Part shown: piece after piece, positions 1 through 9,449 of the stretch
How the letters are laid out: every line of letters starts with the position of its first letter
How positions within the stretch are numbered: the stretch's first letter is position 1
Source of the DNA: Nonomuraea lactucae
GTDB taxonomy: Bacteria > Actinomycetota > Actinomycetes > Streptosporangiales > Streptosporangiaceae
Reading direction: 5' to 3'
Length of the DNA stretch: 64,000 nt
Assembly (NCBI RefSeq): GCF_003313395.1
Contig: NZ_QNFZ01000048.1
Coordinates: 1 to 64,000, forward strand
The notes under the pieces: model-generated
The model's database searches: none
What the model saw: only the letters and a program-made list of their open reading frames with translations
What the model was told of the DNA's origin: nothing
Made by a program: the position numbers and the translations under genes

Positions 1-361
1 CGCCCTCCCAGCCGGGATACGGCGGGGTCGCTCCGGGCGCCGGGTACTCCTGGCCCTCCTCCGGCGTCGTATAGGGCGGCTCGGGCCGCGCCGGCTCCGA
101 GGACGGGCGCTCGAAGACGGCGGTGCTCTCGGCGTCCGGCGCGGCGGCGCCCTCCGCCGGGGAAGGCACCTCGGGAGCCGTCGGCAGGTCGGGGTGCGGG
201 GGCTGCGGAGGCTCCTCCCCGGGGCCGGAGGGCCCCGGTCCGGACGGGCCGCCGGAGCCGAGGTAGTCGTCGGACTCCGGCCTCTCGTCGTCCCCTTCGG
301 GGCGACCGTCGCGCGGATCCCGCGGCGGGCGAGGCTGGTTCGGGTCCCCAGGTGTGGTCAC
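1..361 (-). CDS. Proline/acidic-rich protein, N-terminal part only
   Basis: The reading frame opens with GTG at 361 behind a GGGAG ribosome site and runs off the left edge, so only about 120 N-terminal residues are visible. They are very rich in Pro, Gly, Glu and Asp, with no predicted helix, signal peptide or catalytic motif; the stretch reads as a disordered cytoplasmic tail. In actinomycetes such tails often precede a membrane or FHA-type domain, but the diagnostic part lies outside the window, so no function is assigned. It is divergent from purF, with about 175 bp between the two starts. Confidence 0.55.
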   Translation of the reverse strand, partial: MTTPGDPNQPRPPRDPRDGRPEGDDERPESDDYLGSGGPSGPGPSGPGEEPPQPPHPDLPTAPEVPSPAEGAAAPDAESTAVFERPSSEPARPEPPYTTPEEGQEYPAPGATPPYPGWEG

Positions 362-522
362 GTCTGCGTCTCCCGACGGGTCTGCATGCCGGATACCTCA
401 CCCTTACGCGCAACGCCCCGCCGAAACCGGACGACACGGTAAACGACTGTCCATGATTGGCCCACCATGCGCTCACACGCTGTGATCAGCACCCGGGTGT
501 GCGAGCAGCCTGCCGGCCGACC

Positions 523-528
523 TAGACT
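523..528 (+). promoter_or_regulatory. -10 box of purF (leaderless start)
   Basis: TAGACT is followed by exactly 7 nt and then the GTG start of purF. There is no Shine-Dalgarno sequence between them. This is the spacing expected when transcription begins on the start codon. No convincing -35 box is seen. Confidence 0.5.
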
Positions 529-535
529 GAGCCAT

Positions 536-1972
536 GTGCTGAAGGGCGACGGCCGACTCGGCCATGACCTGGACCCCGACGATCGAGCGCCACGTGACGC
601 CTGCGGTGTCTTCGGTGTCTGGGCTCCAGGCGAGGAAGTTTCCAAACTCACCTACTACGGGCTGTACGCGTTGCAGCACCGCGGTCAGGAGTCCGCGGGC
701 ATCGCGGTCAGCGAGGGCAACCGCATCCTCGTCTACAAGGACATGGGCCTGGTGGCCCAGGTCTTCGACGAGTCCGTGCTCGGCACCCTCCGCGGCCACC
801 TGGCGATCGGCCACTGCCGCTACTCCACCACCGGGTCGAGCGTGTGGGAGAACGCCCAGCCGACGCTGAGCTCCACCGACGTGGGCGGCCTCGCGCTCGC
901 CCACAACGGCAACCTGATCAACACCCCGGAGCTGGCCCAGCGCCTGACCCCGGGGGCCACCCGGGCCACCACCGACACCGAGGTGCTCACCTCGCTGCTC
1001 GCCCAGGACCGCAGCAGGTCCGTCGAGGAGGCCGCCGCCGAGCTGCTGCCGCAGGTCAAGGGCGCCTACTCGCTGGTGTTCATGGACGAGACCACCCTCT
1101 ACGCGGCCCGCGACCCGCAGGGCATCCGCCCGCTGGTGCTGGGCCGGCTGGAGCGCGGCTGGGTGGTCGCCTCCGAGACCGCCGCCCTCGACATCGTCGG
1201 CGCCACGTTCGTCCGCGAGATCGAGCCCGGCGAGCTGCTCACCATCGACGAGCGCGGCGTCAGGTCGCGCCGCTTCGCCCTGGCCGAGCCCAAGGGCTGC
1301 CTGTTCGAGTACGTCTACCTCGCCCGCCCCGACACCACGATCGCCGGACGCGGCGTCCAGGTCACCCGGGTGGAGGTCGGCCGGGTGCTGGCCCGCGAGC
1401 ACCCCGTCGAGGCCGACCTGGTCATCCCGACGCCCGAGTCGGGCACCCCCGCCGCCGTCGGCTACGCCGAGGAGAGCGGCATCCCCTACGGCCAGGGCCT
1501 GGTGAAGAACTCCTACGTCGGACGCACGTTCATCCAGCCCTCGCAGACCATCCGCCAGCTCGGCATCCGGCTCAAGCTCAACCCGCTGCGCGAGGTCGTC
1601 CAGGGCAAGCGCCTGGTCGTCGTGGACGACTCGATCGTGCGCGGCAACACCCAGCGCGCGATCGTCAAGATGCTGCGCGAGGCGGGGGCGCGCGAGGTGC
1701 ACGTGCGCATCTCGTCCCCGCCCGTCGCCTGGCCGTGCTTCTACGGCATCGACTTCGCCACCCGGGCCGAGCTCATCGCGGGCTCGCTCTCGGTCGAGGA
1801 GATCCGCGCCTCGCTCGGCGCCGACAGCCTCGGCTACATCTCGCTGGAGGGCCTCACCAAGGCCACGACGATCCCCGCCTCACGGCTCTGCATGGCCTGT
1901 TTCGACGGCTCCTATCCCATCCCGATCGACCAGGACAACGTGGGCAAGTTCGTGTTGGAGAGCAAGGCGTGA
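536..1972 (+). CDS. purF: Amidophosphoribosyltransferase PurF
   Basis: First committed step of purine synthesis: PRPP plus glutamine gives 5-phosphoribosylamine, in the cytoplasm. The 478-residue protein has a short propeptide before Cys23 (motif DACGVFGV), the N-terminal nucleophile of the glutaminase domain, then the PRPP-binding loop VVVDDSIVRGNT in the C-terminal phosphoribosyltransferase domain. Additional cysteines (CLFEYVYLARPD, CFYGIDF, CMACFDG) fit the iron-sulfur, propeptide-processed class. The GTG at 536 is chosen because homologues begin with the LKGDGRL stretch and because a -10 box lies 7 nt upstream; an in-frame ATG at 467 would add 23 non-conserved residues. purM overlaps its stop by 4 nt. 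Confidence 0.96.
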   Translation: MLKGDGRLGHDLDPDDRAPRDACGVFGVWAPGEEVSKLTYYGLYALQHRGQESAGIAVSEGNRILVYKDMGLVAQVFDESVLGTLRGHLAIGHCRYSTTGSSVWENAQPTLSSTDVGGLALAHNGNLINTPELAQRLTPGATRATTDTEVLTSLLAQDRSRSVEEAAAELLPQVKGAYSLVFMDETTLYAARDPQGIRPLVLGRLERGWVVASETAALDIVGATFVREIEPGELLTIDERGVRSRRFALAEPKGCLFEYVYLARPDTTIAGRGVQVTRVEVGRVLAREHPVEADLVIPTPESGTPAAVGYAEESGIPYGQGLVKNSYVGRTFIQPSQTIRQLGIRLKLNPLREVVQGKRLVVVDDSIVRGNTQRAIVKMLREAGAREVHVRISSPPVAWPCFYGIDFATRAELIAGSLSVEEIRASLGADSLGYISLEGLTKATTIPASRLCMACFDGSYPIPIDQDNVGKFVLESKA

Positions 1973-2994
1973 CGAGCTACGAGGCCGCCGGGGTCGACAT
2001 CGAGGCCGGTGAGCGCGCCGTCGCGCTCATGAAGGACAAGGTGGCCCGCTCCCGCAGGCCCGAGGTGGTCGACGACGACAGCGGCTTCGCCGGGCTGTTC
2101 GACGCCTCGGCGCTGCTGCGCTACCGGCGCCCGCTGCTGGCCACCTCGACCGACGGCGTGGGCACCAAGGTCATGCTCGCCCAGGCCTACGGCAAGCACG
2201 ACACGATCGGGATAGACCTCGTCGGCATGGTCCTCGACGACCTCGTGGTGTGCGGGGCCGAGCCGCTGTTCATGACCGACTACATCGCCTGCGGCAAGGT
2301 GGTGCCGGAGCGCGTCGCGGAGATCGTCGGCGGCATCGCCGAGGGCTGCCGCCTGGCGGGCGCGGCGCTGGTGGGCGGCGAGACGGCCGAGCACCCCGGG
2401 GCGATGGGCCCCGACGAGTACGACCTGGCGGGCGCCGGCACGGGCGTCGTCGAGGCGTCGGCCATGCTCGGCCCGTCGCGGGTGCGGGCCGGCGACGTGG
2501 TGCTGGGGCTGGCCTCGTCCGGGGTGCACTCCAACGGCTACTCGCTGGTGCGTCACGTGCTGCGTGAGGCGTCGCTCTCCCTCGACGTGGAGCTGCCCGA
2601 GCTCGGCCGGCCGCTGGGCGAGGAGCTGCTGGAGCCCACCCGCGTCTACTCTCTCGACTGCCTGGCCCTGGCCGGCGCGGTCGAGGTGCACGCCTACGCG
2701 CACATCACGGGCGGCGGGATCGAGGGCAACCTGTCGCGGTCGCTGCCCGGCGGCCTGGACGCCCTGCTCGACCGGTCGTCGTGGACGCCTCCGGCCGTCT
2801 TCGAGGTGCTGGCCGGGCACGGGCGGATCGGGCGGCGCGACATGGACCGCACGTTCAACCTCGGGGTGGGCATGGCGGCCGTCGTCGCGCCGTCGGCCGC
2901 CGACGAGGCGGTGCGGCTGCTCGCCGACCGTGGGCTGCCCGCGTGGGTGCTCGGCGAGATCGTGCCCGGCACCGGCCAGGCGCGCTACCGCTGA
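1969..2994 (+). CDS. purM: Phosphoribosylformylglycinamidine cyclo-ligase PurM
   Basis: AIR synthetase, the ATP-dependent ring closure of formylglycinamidine ribonucleotide in purine synthesis. The 341-residue protein shows the AIRS-family signatures STDGVGTKVMLA, GIDLVGMVLDDL, VGGETAEHPG and the C-terminal GVGMAAVV segment. It starts with GTG inside a GTGA overlap with the purF stop, so it is translationally coupled. It ends before a decamer repeat array and two strong hairpins that close the operon. Confidence 0.95.
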   Translation: MTSYEAAGVDIEAGERAVALMKDKVARSRRPEVVDDDSGFAGLFDASALLRYRRPLLATSTDGVGTKVMLAQAYGKHDTIGIDLVGMVLDDLVVCGAEPLFMTDYIACGKVVPERVAEIVGGIAEGCRLAGAALVGGETAEHPGAMGPDEYDLAGAGTGVVEASAMLGPSRVRAGDVVLGLASSGVHSNGYSLVRHVLREASLSLDVELPELGRPLGEELLEPTRVYSLDCLALAGAVEVHAYAHITGGGIEGNLSRSLPGGLDALLDRSSWTPPAVFEVLAGHGRIGRRDMDRTFNLGVGMAAVVAPSAADEAVRLLADRGLPAWVLGEIVPGTGQARYR

Positions 2995-3060
2995 CCGCAC
3001 CGGCACCCACCGCTCTCGCGCCAAAGGCGCGGGGGCGCGACGAGGTGCCCTGTTGAGACG

Positions 3061-3141
3061 CTCCGGGGTGCTCCGAGGCGCTCTGGGGTGCTCTGAGGTG
3101 CTCTGAGGTGCTCTGGGGTGCTCTGGGGTGCTGCTGAGGTG
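3061..3141. repeat. Eight tandem decamers CTCTGRGGTG
   Basis: Directly after purM, eight consecutive copies of a 10-bp unit (consensus CTCTGRGGTG, the last with one extra base) fill the intergenic space. The 10-bp period cycles through all frames, so the repeat does not encode a repetitive peptide. It sits just upstream of the terminator hairpins. Function unknown. Confidence 0.85.
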
Positions 3142-3149
3142 CGACGAAA

Positions 3150-3175
3150 GCCCCACGGGCTGGTGCCCGTGGGGC
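3150..3175 (+). terminator. Terminator hairpin after purM
   Basis: Perfect 11-bp GC-rich stem (GCCCCACGGGC and its complement) with a 4-nt loop. No long U-tract follows, as is common in actinomycetes. Confidence 0.65.
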
Positions 3176-3197
3176 CCGACGCGGTGGACGAGCAGCC

Positions 3198-3232
3198 TGC
3201 TCCCCCGGCGTGATGATCACGCCGGGGGAGCA
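3198..3232. terminator. Long palindromic hairpin between purM and the DUF3073 gene
   Basis: A 17-bp perfect inverted repeat (TGCTCCCCCGGCGTGAT and its complement) around a single central base, between convergent genes. It probably acts as a bidirectional terminator; it ends 22 bp before the stop codon of the DUF3073 gene. Confidence 0.65.
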
Positions 3233-3254
3233 ACTGCGTCAACCAGCAGAACCG

Positions 3255-3482
3255 CTATCGGCGCCCGGACGTACGGTCTTCGTCGTCTCCGGGCCCGTAG
3301 TCATCGGCGTAATCGGCATAGCGATCAGCCAGCTCGTCGTTGAGGTCGTCGGCGTCGTCATTGCGGCTGGAGTCTCCGACCCCGAGTTCGTCGCGAAGAC
3401 GGTCAAGATCCGTGCCACCGCTGTTGTACTTCAGCTGGCGAGCAACCTTGACCTGCTTGGCCTTTGCTCGGCCGCGCCCCAT
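3255..3482 (-). CDS. DUF3073 family protein
   Basis: A 75-residue cytoplasmic protein with a basic N-terminus (MGRGRAKAKQVKVARQLKY) and a very acidic, Asp/Tyr-rich C-terminal half, the hallmark of the actinobacterial DUF3073 family. The biochemical role is unknown; the basic-acidic layout suggests RNA or nucleoprotein association, which is inference. The ATG at 3482 is preceded by GAGGGGG 7 nt upstream; an upstream in-frame start would add 19 unrelated residues. In other actinomycetes it is conserved between purM and vdh, as here. Confidence 0.88.
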   Translation of the reverse strand: MGRGRAKAKQVKVARQLKYNSGGTDLDRLRDELGVGDSSRNDDADDLNDELADRYADYADDYGPGDDEDRTSGRR

Positions 3483-3633
3483 TGGCTCGACCCCCTCGTG
3501 TGGGGTCGTCCCCGACCCCTCGTCGCTAACGCACCACACGCTGACGCCACCTGACTACGGGCGTCAGCCTATCGTTCGCCTATTACCGTACCTGTTTTGC
3601 GCCCAGCTCGGTACGTCGTATGGGCGTGGGGCG

Positions 3634-4713
<1,080 letters not shown>

Positions 4714-4818
4714 GGTAGTGACTCCCTGTCCGGTCCGCCGCACCTTCGCGGCGGAGATCCCTCCCAGCGTAATGGCCACAACGGTGCGAGCCGATTGTCT
4801 TCATGACACGATGCCTCC

Positions 4819-5682
4819 GTGCTGCCCTATGCCGCGTACCTCCGCGTCTACGAGCCGTTGACCGCCTTCCCCGAGTCAGAGCAGAAGGTCTGGGCCGACT
4901 ACGCCGATTCACGCGACCGTCCGCGCCGCGCCAACGCGCTCAACCACGAGCACGGCGAGTCGGTCAGGCGCCTGCTCGGCATGCCCCCTCAGCCCGTGCC
5001 CGCCCAGGAGAGCCCCAACGCCTACCTGAGGCGCGTGGAGGACCGGCTCTACGTCTGCCCCTGGCAGACGCGCCTGCGGTCGTGGCTGGCCTTCTCACGG
5101 CTGCGCGGCAGCACTCCCGTCAAGCTGATGGACCACATGGTCCCCAAGGCGATCGCCGAGCAGACGGCCGACGACTTCGACCGCTACAAGCGCACCCGCG
5201 GCTCCTCCGCGCTGCGCACCCACATCCGCACCACCGCCTGGCACGTGCCGCCGTCGTGGTTCGTGCCGTTCGACGGGAACGAGCGCTGGCTGGTGCTCGG
5301 CTCGGCCGCCCCGGGGCAGGACGTGACCACGGCCACGGGCCGCAACCTCATCTACGTCACCTCCATGGCCCAGGCGAGGAGGCGGGCGGCGCGGGCCCTT
5401 CAGGTGCTGCGCCGCCACCTGGGCGACGTGTCGGCCAACTTCGACGTGGAGGACGTGGCCCGCTGGCTGGAGGAGTTCCACCCGCACTCGCTGGTGGAGC
5501 TCGACTACGGCGGGCTGGTCCATCTCATGGACGACGACGCGCTGCAGGCCGACCAGTCGGTGGCCGAGCTGTCGGCGGCCCTCACGGGCCTGGACACGGG
5601 TCAAGAAGAACTTGCCTTCGCCATGTATCAGAGGGTCGTTCTCCGCTGGAAGTCAATGCAACTTCTGGAATCTGCCAACTGA
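4819..5682 (+). CDS. Conserved actinobacterial protein of the bldC neighbourhood
   Basis: A 287-residue soluble protein without signal peptide or membrane segment. It has an Arg-rich N-terminal third, a Trp-rich centre (TTAWHVPPSWFVPFDGNERW) and an acidic, helical C-terminus. I recognise it only as the conserved unknown that lies between vdh and bldC in actinomycetes. Translation begins with GTG at 4819; a CACGAT hexamer 6 nt upstream could be a -10 box for a leaderless transcript, and no Shine-Dalgarno is visible. It is divergent from vdh (about 105 bp) and followed by the long bldC leader. Confidence 0.75.
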   Translation: MLPYAAYLRVYEPLTAFPESEQKVWADYADSRDRPRRANALNHEHGESVRRLLGMPPQPVPAQESPNAYLRRVEDRLYVCPWQTRLRSWLAFSRLRGSTPVKLMDHMVPKAIAEQTADDFDRYKRTRGSSALRTHIRTTAWHVPPSWFVPFDGNERWLVLGSAAPGQDVTTATGRNLIYVTSMAQARRRAARALQVLRRHLGDVSANFDVEDVARWLEEFHPHSLVELDYGGLVHLMDDDALQADQSVAELSAALTGLDTGQEELAFAMYQRVVLRWKSMQLLESAN

Positions 5683-6003
5683 GCCCCAATGCAACCGTCT
5701 GACCTGCATGAGTAGGTCATGAGTAGCGGCTGCTCGCTTCTGCGAACTGAGCAGTTTGCCGTTTTCACTGCGATACCACGAAACGTGTCGCTAGAATCAC
5801 CGAGCGTGACATCGCCATGGGGGCGGGCAGTTGGGTCAAAGAAGGGCTCGCCAATCGCTCAGCGTGGCGGTATGGTCACTTCGGGTGATGCCGCATATGG
5901 CCCAGAAAAGCCGCACGTTCGGGGCCATAGGGGGACATCCGTGACACGCGCAAAGGCAGTCACAGGATCGCAAACCGGTCCACACGGAGGAGAGGCCGCA
6001 CAA
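5683..6003 (+). promoter_or_regulatory. Long leader / promoter region of bldC
   Basis: This 321-bp stretch has no independent gene. A TAGAAT hexamer at 5792-5797 is a good -10 candidate, and GGAGGAGAGG close to 6000 is the bldC ribosome site. The frame of bldC stays open through this region from about 5719, with GTG codons (5807, 5941) that could extend BldC, but the extra residues are not part of known BldC proteins, so I read it as untranslated leader. Confidence 0.45.
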
Positions 6004-6207
6004 ATGTCAGCTCGTACACCCGAGGCCGAGCCACTGCTCACGCCCGCCGAGGTCGCGACCATGTTCAGGGTCGACCCCAAGACCGTCACGCGGTGGGCCA
6101 AGGCGGGCAAGTTGACGTCGATTCGCACCCTTGGTGGTCACCGGCGTTACCGGGAGACCGAGGTCAGGGCTCTGCTGGCGGGGATTCCGCAGCAGCGCTC
6201 GGAGTAA
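6004..6207 (+). CDS. bldC: Developmental regulator BldC (MerR-like small DNA-binding protein)
   Basis: A 67-residue protein consisting of a single winged helix-turn-helix of the MerR class: LTPAEVATMFRVDPKTVTRW followed by AKAGKLTSIRTLGGHRRY. It is nearly identical to Streptomyces BldC, which binds DNA cooperatively as head-to-tail oligomers and delays the onset of sporulation. ATG at 6004 is supported by GGAGGAGAGG 8 nt upstream and by the usual length of 68 residues. Its presence indicates a differentiating actinomycete or a close relative. A strong hairpin follows the stop. Confidence 0.95.
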   Translation: MSARTPEAEPLLTPAEVATMFRVDPKTVTRWAKAGKLTSIRTLGGHRRYRETEVRALLAGIPQQRSE

Positions 6208-6243
6208 TGCCGGGGTTCGTCACGGACCTCAGGGGGGTTGAAC

Positions 6244-6272
6244 GGTGGACCAGGCCGACGGCCCGGTCCACC
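6244..6272 (+). terminator. Terminator hairpin after bldC
   Basis: GGTGGACC and GGCC arms pair with GGCC and GGTCCACC around a GAC loop, a 13-position stem with one A-C mismatch, in the space between convergent bldC and the tetR-family gene. Confidence 0.55.
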
Positions 6273-6337
6273 ACTGTGACGACGACCGTCGCGAACGGGA
6301 GCTGGCGCCGCCCGCCCGGCGCCACCCTTCCGATCCC

Positions 6338-7000
6338 CTACGCCGGCCGCTCCCCCAGCACCTCCAGGAGCCGGCCGACGTCACCGTCATGGCGAGCGGC
6401 CACGGCCAGCAGCGCGACCATCTGGTCGACGAGCATCCTCTCGAGCGTCGGCCGCTCGATGTCACGGTGTTCGAGCCAGTCAAGGCCCGCGGTCTCGACC
6501 GAGGCGATCCACGATCGCAGTGTGGCGCGCAGCACGGGACCCGGCTCCTCCACGCCCATCTGCTTCTGCACCTGCCTGCACAGGCGCTGCCGCACCCCGT
6601 CGACGATCTCGCCCACCTCGCCCGTGCGGTTGGCCGGGCCGCCGCGCAGCAGCGCCGCGAACCCCGCCGCGTGCTCCTCGGCGAAGTCGAAGTAGCAGGC
6701 GAGCCCCGAGGCCAGCTCGTCCAGCGGCCTGCCGCCCCCTTGCGGACGCAGCCGCGACTCCAGCCGCTCGGCCGCGCTCCGCAGCGCCGCCACGTAGAGC
6801 TCCTGCTTGCCGCCGAAGTAGTGGTAGACCAGGGCCCGCGAGGCGCCCGCGGCCGTGGCCACGTCGTCGATCGAGACGTCTTCGGCGTCACGCCTGCTGA
6901 ACAACTCCAGGGCCGCCGCCATGAGCTCCTCTCGGCGGCGGTCGACGGTGAGCCGGCGCCGCGCCGGCCGTGCCGTCTCGGCTGACTTCCCGGCTGTCAC
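6338..7000 (-). CDS. TetR/AcrR family transcriptional regulator
   Basis: A 220-residue one-component repressor. The N-terminal helix-turn-helix is at residues ~20-65 (RREELMAAALELFSRR to ASRALVYHYFGGKQELY), followed by an all-helical ligand domain ending in LLEVLGERPA. GTG at 7000 is chosen because TACTGT lies 6 nt upstream (leaderless pattern); an ATG at 7030 would add ten residues upstream of that box. A TGACC-TGAC-GGTCA inverted repeat at 7042-7055 is a candidate autoregulatory operator. The target genes are not evident; the divergent neighbour is a LacI regulator. Confidence 0.85.
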   Translation of the reverse strand: MTAGKSAETARPARRRLTVDRRREELMAAALELFSRRDAEDVSIDDVATAAGASRALVYHYFGGKQELYVAALRSAAERLESRLRPQGGGRPLDELASGLACYFDFAEEHAAGFAALLRGGPANRTGEVGEIVDGVRQRLCRQVQKQMGVEEPGPVLRATLRSWIASVETAGLDWLEHRDIERPTLERMLVDQMVALLAVAARHDGDVGRLLEVLGERPA

Positions 7001-7006
7001 ACCTGC

Positions 7007-7012
7007 ACAGTA
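7007..7012 (-). promoter_or_regulatory. -10 box of the tetR-family gene
   Basis: Read on the minus strand, TACTGT is followed by 6 nt and the GTG start at 7000, consistent with a leaderless transcript. Confidence 0.45.
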
Positions 7013-7041
7013 GCCGAGGCCCTGCCCCAATAGCGGACATG

Positions 7042-7055
7042 TGACCTGACGGTCA
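7042..7055. promoter_or_regulatory. Candidate TetR operator
   Basis: The inverted repeat TGACC-TGAC-GGTCA lies about 30 bp upstream of the -10 box of the tetR-family gene and about 95 bp upstream of the lacI-family gene. Size and symmetry fit TetR-family operators; assignment is inference. Confidence 0.35.
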
Positions 7056-7148
7056 ATATCAGGCTTCCCTTACCTCAAGCCGTACCCTGGGGCGAACTCG
7101 ATCGTTTGGTGAGACAAGGTGCCCATCTTCGCATCGCGGGGGAGAGCC

Positions 7149-8189
7149 ATGTCAGGACCACCTGTTAAGTCTTCAACTATCACCGACCTCCGGGACATAC
7201 CACGGCCCCGGCCCACGATCCGCAACGTCGCCGAGCGTGCCGGCGTCTCAAAATCGCTGGTATCGCTCGTGCTGCGCGGATCTCCGCACGTGAGCGAGCA
7301 CCGGCGCCAGGCCGTCCTCCAGGCGGCGCGCGAGCTCGGCTACCGGCCGAACGCGGTCGCGCGCAGCCTGGTCGAAGGCCGTACGCACCTCGTCGGCGCG
7401 CTCGTCGCCGACCTGCACAACCCGTTCTACGCGGAGTTCCTGGACGGCCTGCAGGAGAGCCTGCACGGCGACGGCCTGCGCATGCTGATCGGCAACAGCC
7501 AGTGGGATCCCGCGTTCGAGGACGAGGCCGTGGCGGCGTTCCTCGAGCTCAGGGTCGACGGCCTGGTCCTCTTAGGCATCGCGCCGACCAGCGAGACGCT
7601 GATCGAGGCGACCTCGTACACGCCCACGGTCGTCGTCGGGGAACGTGACATCGAGCTGGAAGGCGTCGACATCGTCGTCGACGACGACAGGCACGGGGCC
7701 CGCCTGGCCATCGACCACCTGGTGGAACTGGGCCACACGAGGATCGCGCACATCGAGGGCGCGCGGCCGTCCCGCTGCGAGGGCTACCTCGTCGCGATGC
7801 GCAGGCACGCGCTCGCGCCGTACATCATGGTCGAGGCCGCCGAGGCGACCGAGGAGGGCGGCAGGATCGCCGCGCTGGCGCTGCTGACCCGCGACCCCCG
7901 GCCCACGGCGATCTTCGCCGGCAACGACGTGGTGGCGCTGGGCGTGCTGGCCGCCGCCACCGAGCTGGGGCTGCGAGTGCCCGAGGACCTGTCGGTGGCC
8001 GGCTACGACAACACGCACCTGTCGGCCTCCCACCACATCTCGCTGACCTCGGTCGACCAGCCGCGCCGCGCCATGGGCCGGTCCGCCGCCGCCCTGCTGA
8101 GCGACCGGATCGGGAACCCCGCGAAGGTCGCCCGGCTGCGCGAGGTCACACCCGAGCTGATCGTGCGGCGTAGCACGGGCCCCGCCTAA
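7149..8189 (+). CDS. LacI family transcriptional regulator
   Basis: A 346-residue repressor with the classical N-terminal helix-turn-helix and hinge (TIRNVAERAGVSKSLVSLVL then ELGYRPNAVARSL), followed by a periplasmic-binding-protein-like sugar domain (VGALVADLHNPFYAEFLDGL, FAGNDVVALGVLAAA, LTSVDQP). ATG at 7149 has GGGGGAGAG a few bases upstream; an earlier ATG at 7119 lacks a ribosome site. No sugar operon is adjacent on the same strand, although the coupled amidase and GH20 genes ~400 bp downstream could be a target; that is speculation. Confidence 0.9.
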   Translation: MSGPPVKSSTITDLRDIPRPRPTIRNVAERAGVSKSLVSLVLRGSPHVSEHRRQAVLQAARELGYRPNAVARSLVEGRTHLVGALVADLHNPFYAEFLDGLQESLHGDGLRMLIGNSQWDPAFEDEAVAAFLELRVDGLVLLGIAPTSETLIEATSYTPTVVVGERDIELEGVDIVVDDDRHGARLAIDHLVELGHTRIAHIEGARPSRCEGYLVAMRRHALAPYIMVEAAEATEEGGRIAALALLTRDPRPTAIFAGNDVVALGVLAAATELGLRVPEDLSVAGYDNTHLSASHHISLTSVDQPRRAMGRSAAALLSDRIGNPAKVARLREVTPELIVRRSTGPA

Positions 8190-8284
8190 GAGGGGTCAAA
8201 GCATCGGTCAACCCGCACGGCCACCCCTACCGGTGGAGGTTTACTCGTCAGGGTCATGTCACGAGCTGATCCAGGGGGACAGTC

Positions 8285-8533
8285 ATGCGTGATCCAGAAC
8301 TGGTGTCCTGTGCCCAGCGCGCCGCGGCCGAGCTCGAGCGCGCCTGGGCGCAGTGGCGCTCGGCCAGGGGGCGGGGCGCCGACACCGGCGGCGAGTCCGT
8401 GGCCAGCTACGTCGCCCATTCCCTCGACCACCCGTGGGGCCGCCCCCGCGTCGTGCTCGGCCTGGACGCCGAGGACGCGCGGGAGCTGGCCGCCCTGCTG
8501 CAGCGGCAGGAGGTCGGCGAACGCGTCTGGTGA
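8285..8533 (+). CDS. Small conserved hypothetical protein
   Basis: An 82-residue, mostly helical cytoplasmic protein rich in Ala, Arg and Glu, with a Trp-containing motif (LERAWAQWRSARGRG) and a C-terminal helix ending LLQRQEVGERVW. ATG at 8285 follows GGGGGAC by 4 nt, and the frame shows strong third-position GC. I do not recognise a family. It is 28 bp upstream of the amidase gene, in the same direction. Confidence 0.7.
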   Translation: MRDPELVSCAQRAAAELERAWAQWRSARGRGADTGGESVASYVAHSLDHPWGRPRVVLGLDAEDARELAALLQRQEVGERVW

Positions 8534-8561
8534 GCACCCGCTTTGCCGTAGGTTGGAGCTC

Positions 8562-9449
8562 ATGCGTGCTCTACCAGCCACCGTTCTCGCCGCGTGCGGC
8601 CTGATCGCCTCCGCCTGCGGCGCCCCCGCCAGCGGCGGCGTCACGGCAGGTCAGGCCGCCCCCGCCGCAAGCTCCCCCTCCTCTGAGAGCTCGAAAGGCT
8701 CCAGCACCTCCACCGGCGCCTCGACCGGCACCTCCTCGACCGGCACCTCGACCGGCGCTGAGCAGGCGGCGACCTCGGGAGCCGCCCCGGCGCTCTCCGG
8801 CAAGGTGGTCGTCATCGACCCCGGCCACAACGGCGGCAACCACCGCGACCCGAAGGCCGTCAACCGCAAGGTCAACGTGCTGACCCAGTGGAAGGCGTGC
8901 GACACGACCGGCACGGCGACCTCCGGCGGCTACTCCGAGGCTGCCTTCACCTGGGACGTCTCCACCAGGCTCGCCAAGATCCTCAAGAGCCGCGGGGCCA
9001 GGGTCAAGCTGACCAGGGCCGGCAACGACGGCGTGGGCCCCTGCATCACCGAGCGGGCCGCGATCGGCAACCGGGCCAAGGCCGACGCCGCGATCTCGGT
9101 GCACGCCGACGGTTCCGCCCCGGCCAACCACGGCTTCCACGTGATCATGCCCCGGAAGATCAACGGCCCCGTCGACCCGGTCGTCGGCGACTCCCGCGCG
9201 CTGGGCCTCGCCGTCCGCGACTCCTTCAGGAGGGGCACCGGCCTGCCCTACTCGACCTACATCGGCAGCAGGGCGCTCAGCTTCCGCGACGACCTCGGCG
9301 GGCTCAACCTCTCGACCGTGCCGAAGATCTTCGTCGAGTGCGGCAACATGAAGAACGCGGCCGAGGCGGCCAAGTTCCAGGACCCCGCCTTCCGGCAGAA
9401 GATCGCAGTGGCGCTCGCGAACGGATTGCAGCACTATCTGAAGACATGA
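8562..9449 (+). CDS. N-acetylmuramoyl-L-alanine amidase (Amidase_3), lipoprotein
   Basis: Zinc amidase that removes stem peptides from peptidoglycan outside the membrane. The 295-residue protein begins with a lipoprotein signal (LIASACG, Cys at residue ~20), then a low-complexity Ser/Thr/Gly linker to about residue 75, then the Amidase_3 domain. Zinc and catalytic residues can be read in VVIDPGHNGG (His), GGYSEAAF (Glu), ISVHADG (His) and IFVECGNM (Glu). ATG at 8562 has GGAG 4 nt upstream. Its stop overlaps the start of the GH20 hexosaminidase gene, suggesting joint cell-wall turnover or muropeptide recycling. Confidence 0.9.
   Translation: MRALPATVLAACGLIASACGAPASGGVTAGQAAPAASSPSSESSKGSSTSTGASTGTSSTGTSTGAEQAATSGAAPALSGKVVVIDPGHNGGNHRDPKAVNRKVNVLTQWKACDTTGTATSGGYSEAAFTWDVSTRLAKILKSRGARVKLTRAGNDGVGPCITERAAIGNRAKADAAISVHADGSAPANHGFHVIMPRKINGPVDPVVGDSRALGLAVRDSFRRGTGLPYSTYIGSRALSFRDDLGGLNLSTVPKIFVECGNMKNAAEAAKFQDPAFRQKIAVALANGLQHYLKT

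Noticed and set aside
844..1968. Upstream extension of the purM frame into purF
   Set aside because: The translated segment is Arg/Pro-rich and meaningless; purM starts at the GTGA overlap at 1969.
5719..6003. N-terminal extension of BldC in frame
   Set aside because: BldC proteins are ~68 residues; the extension lacks conservation features and a good ribosome site stands before 6004.
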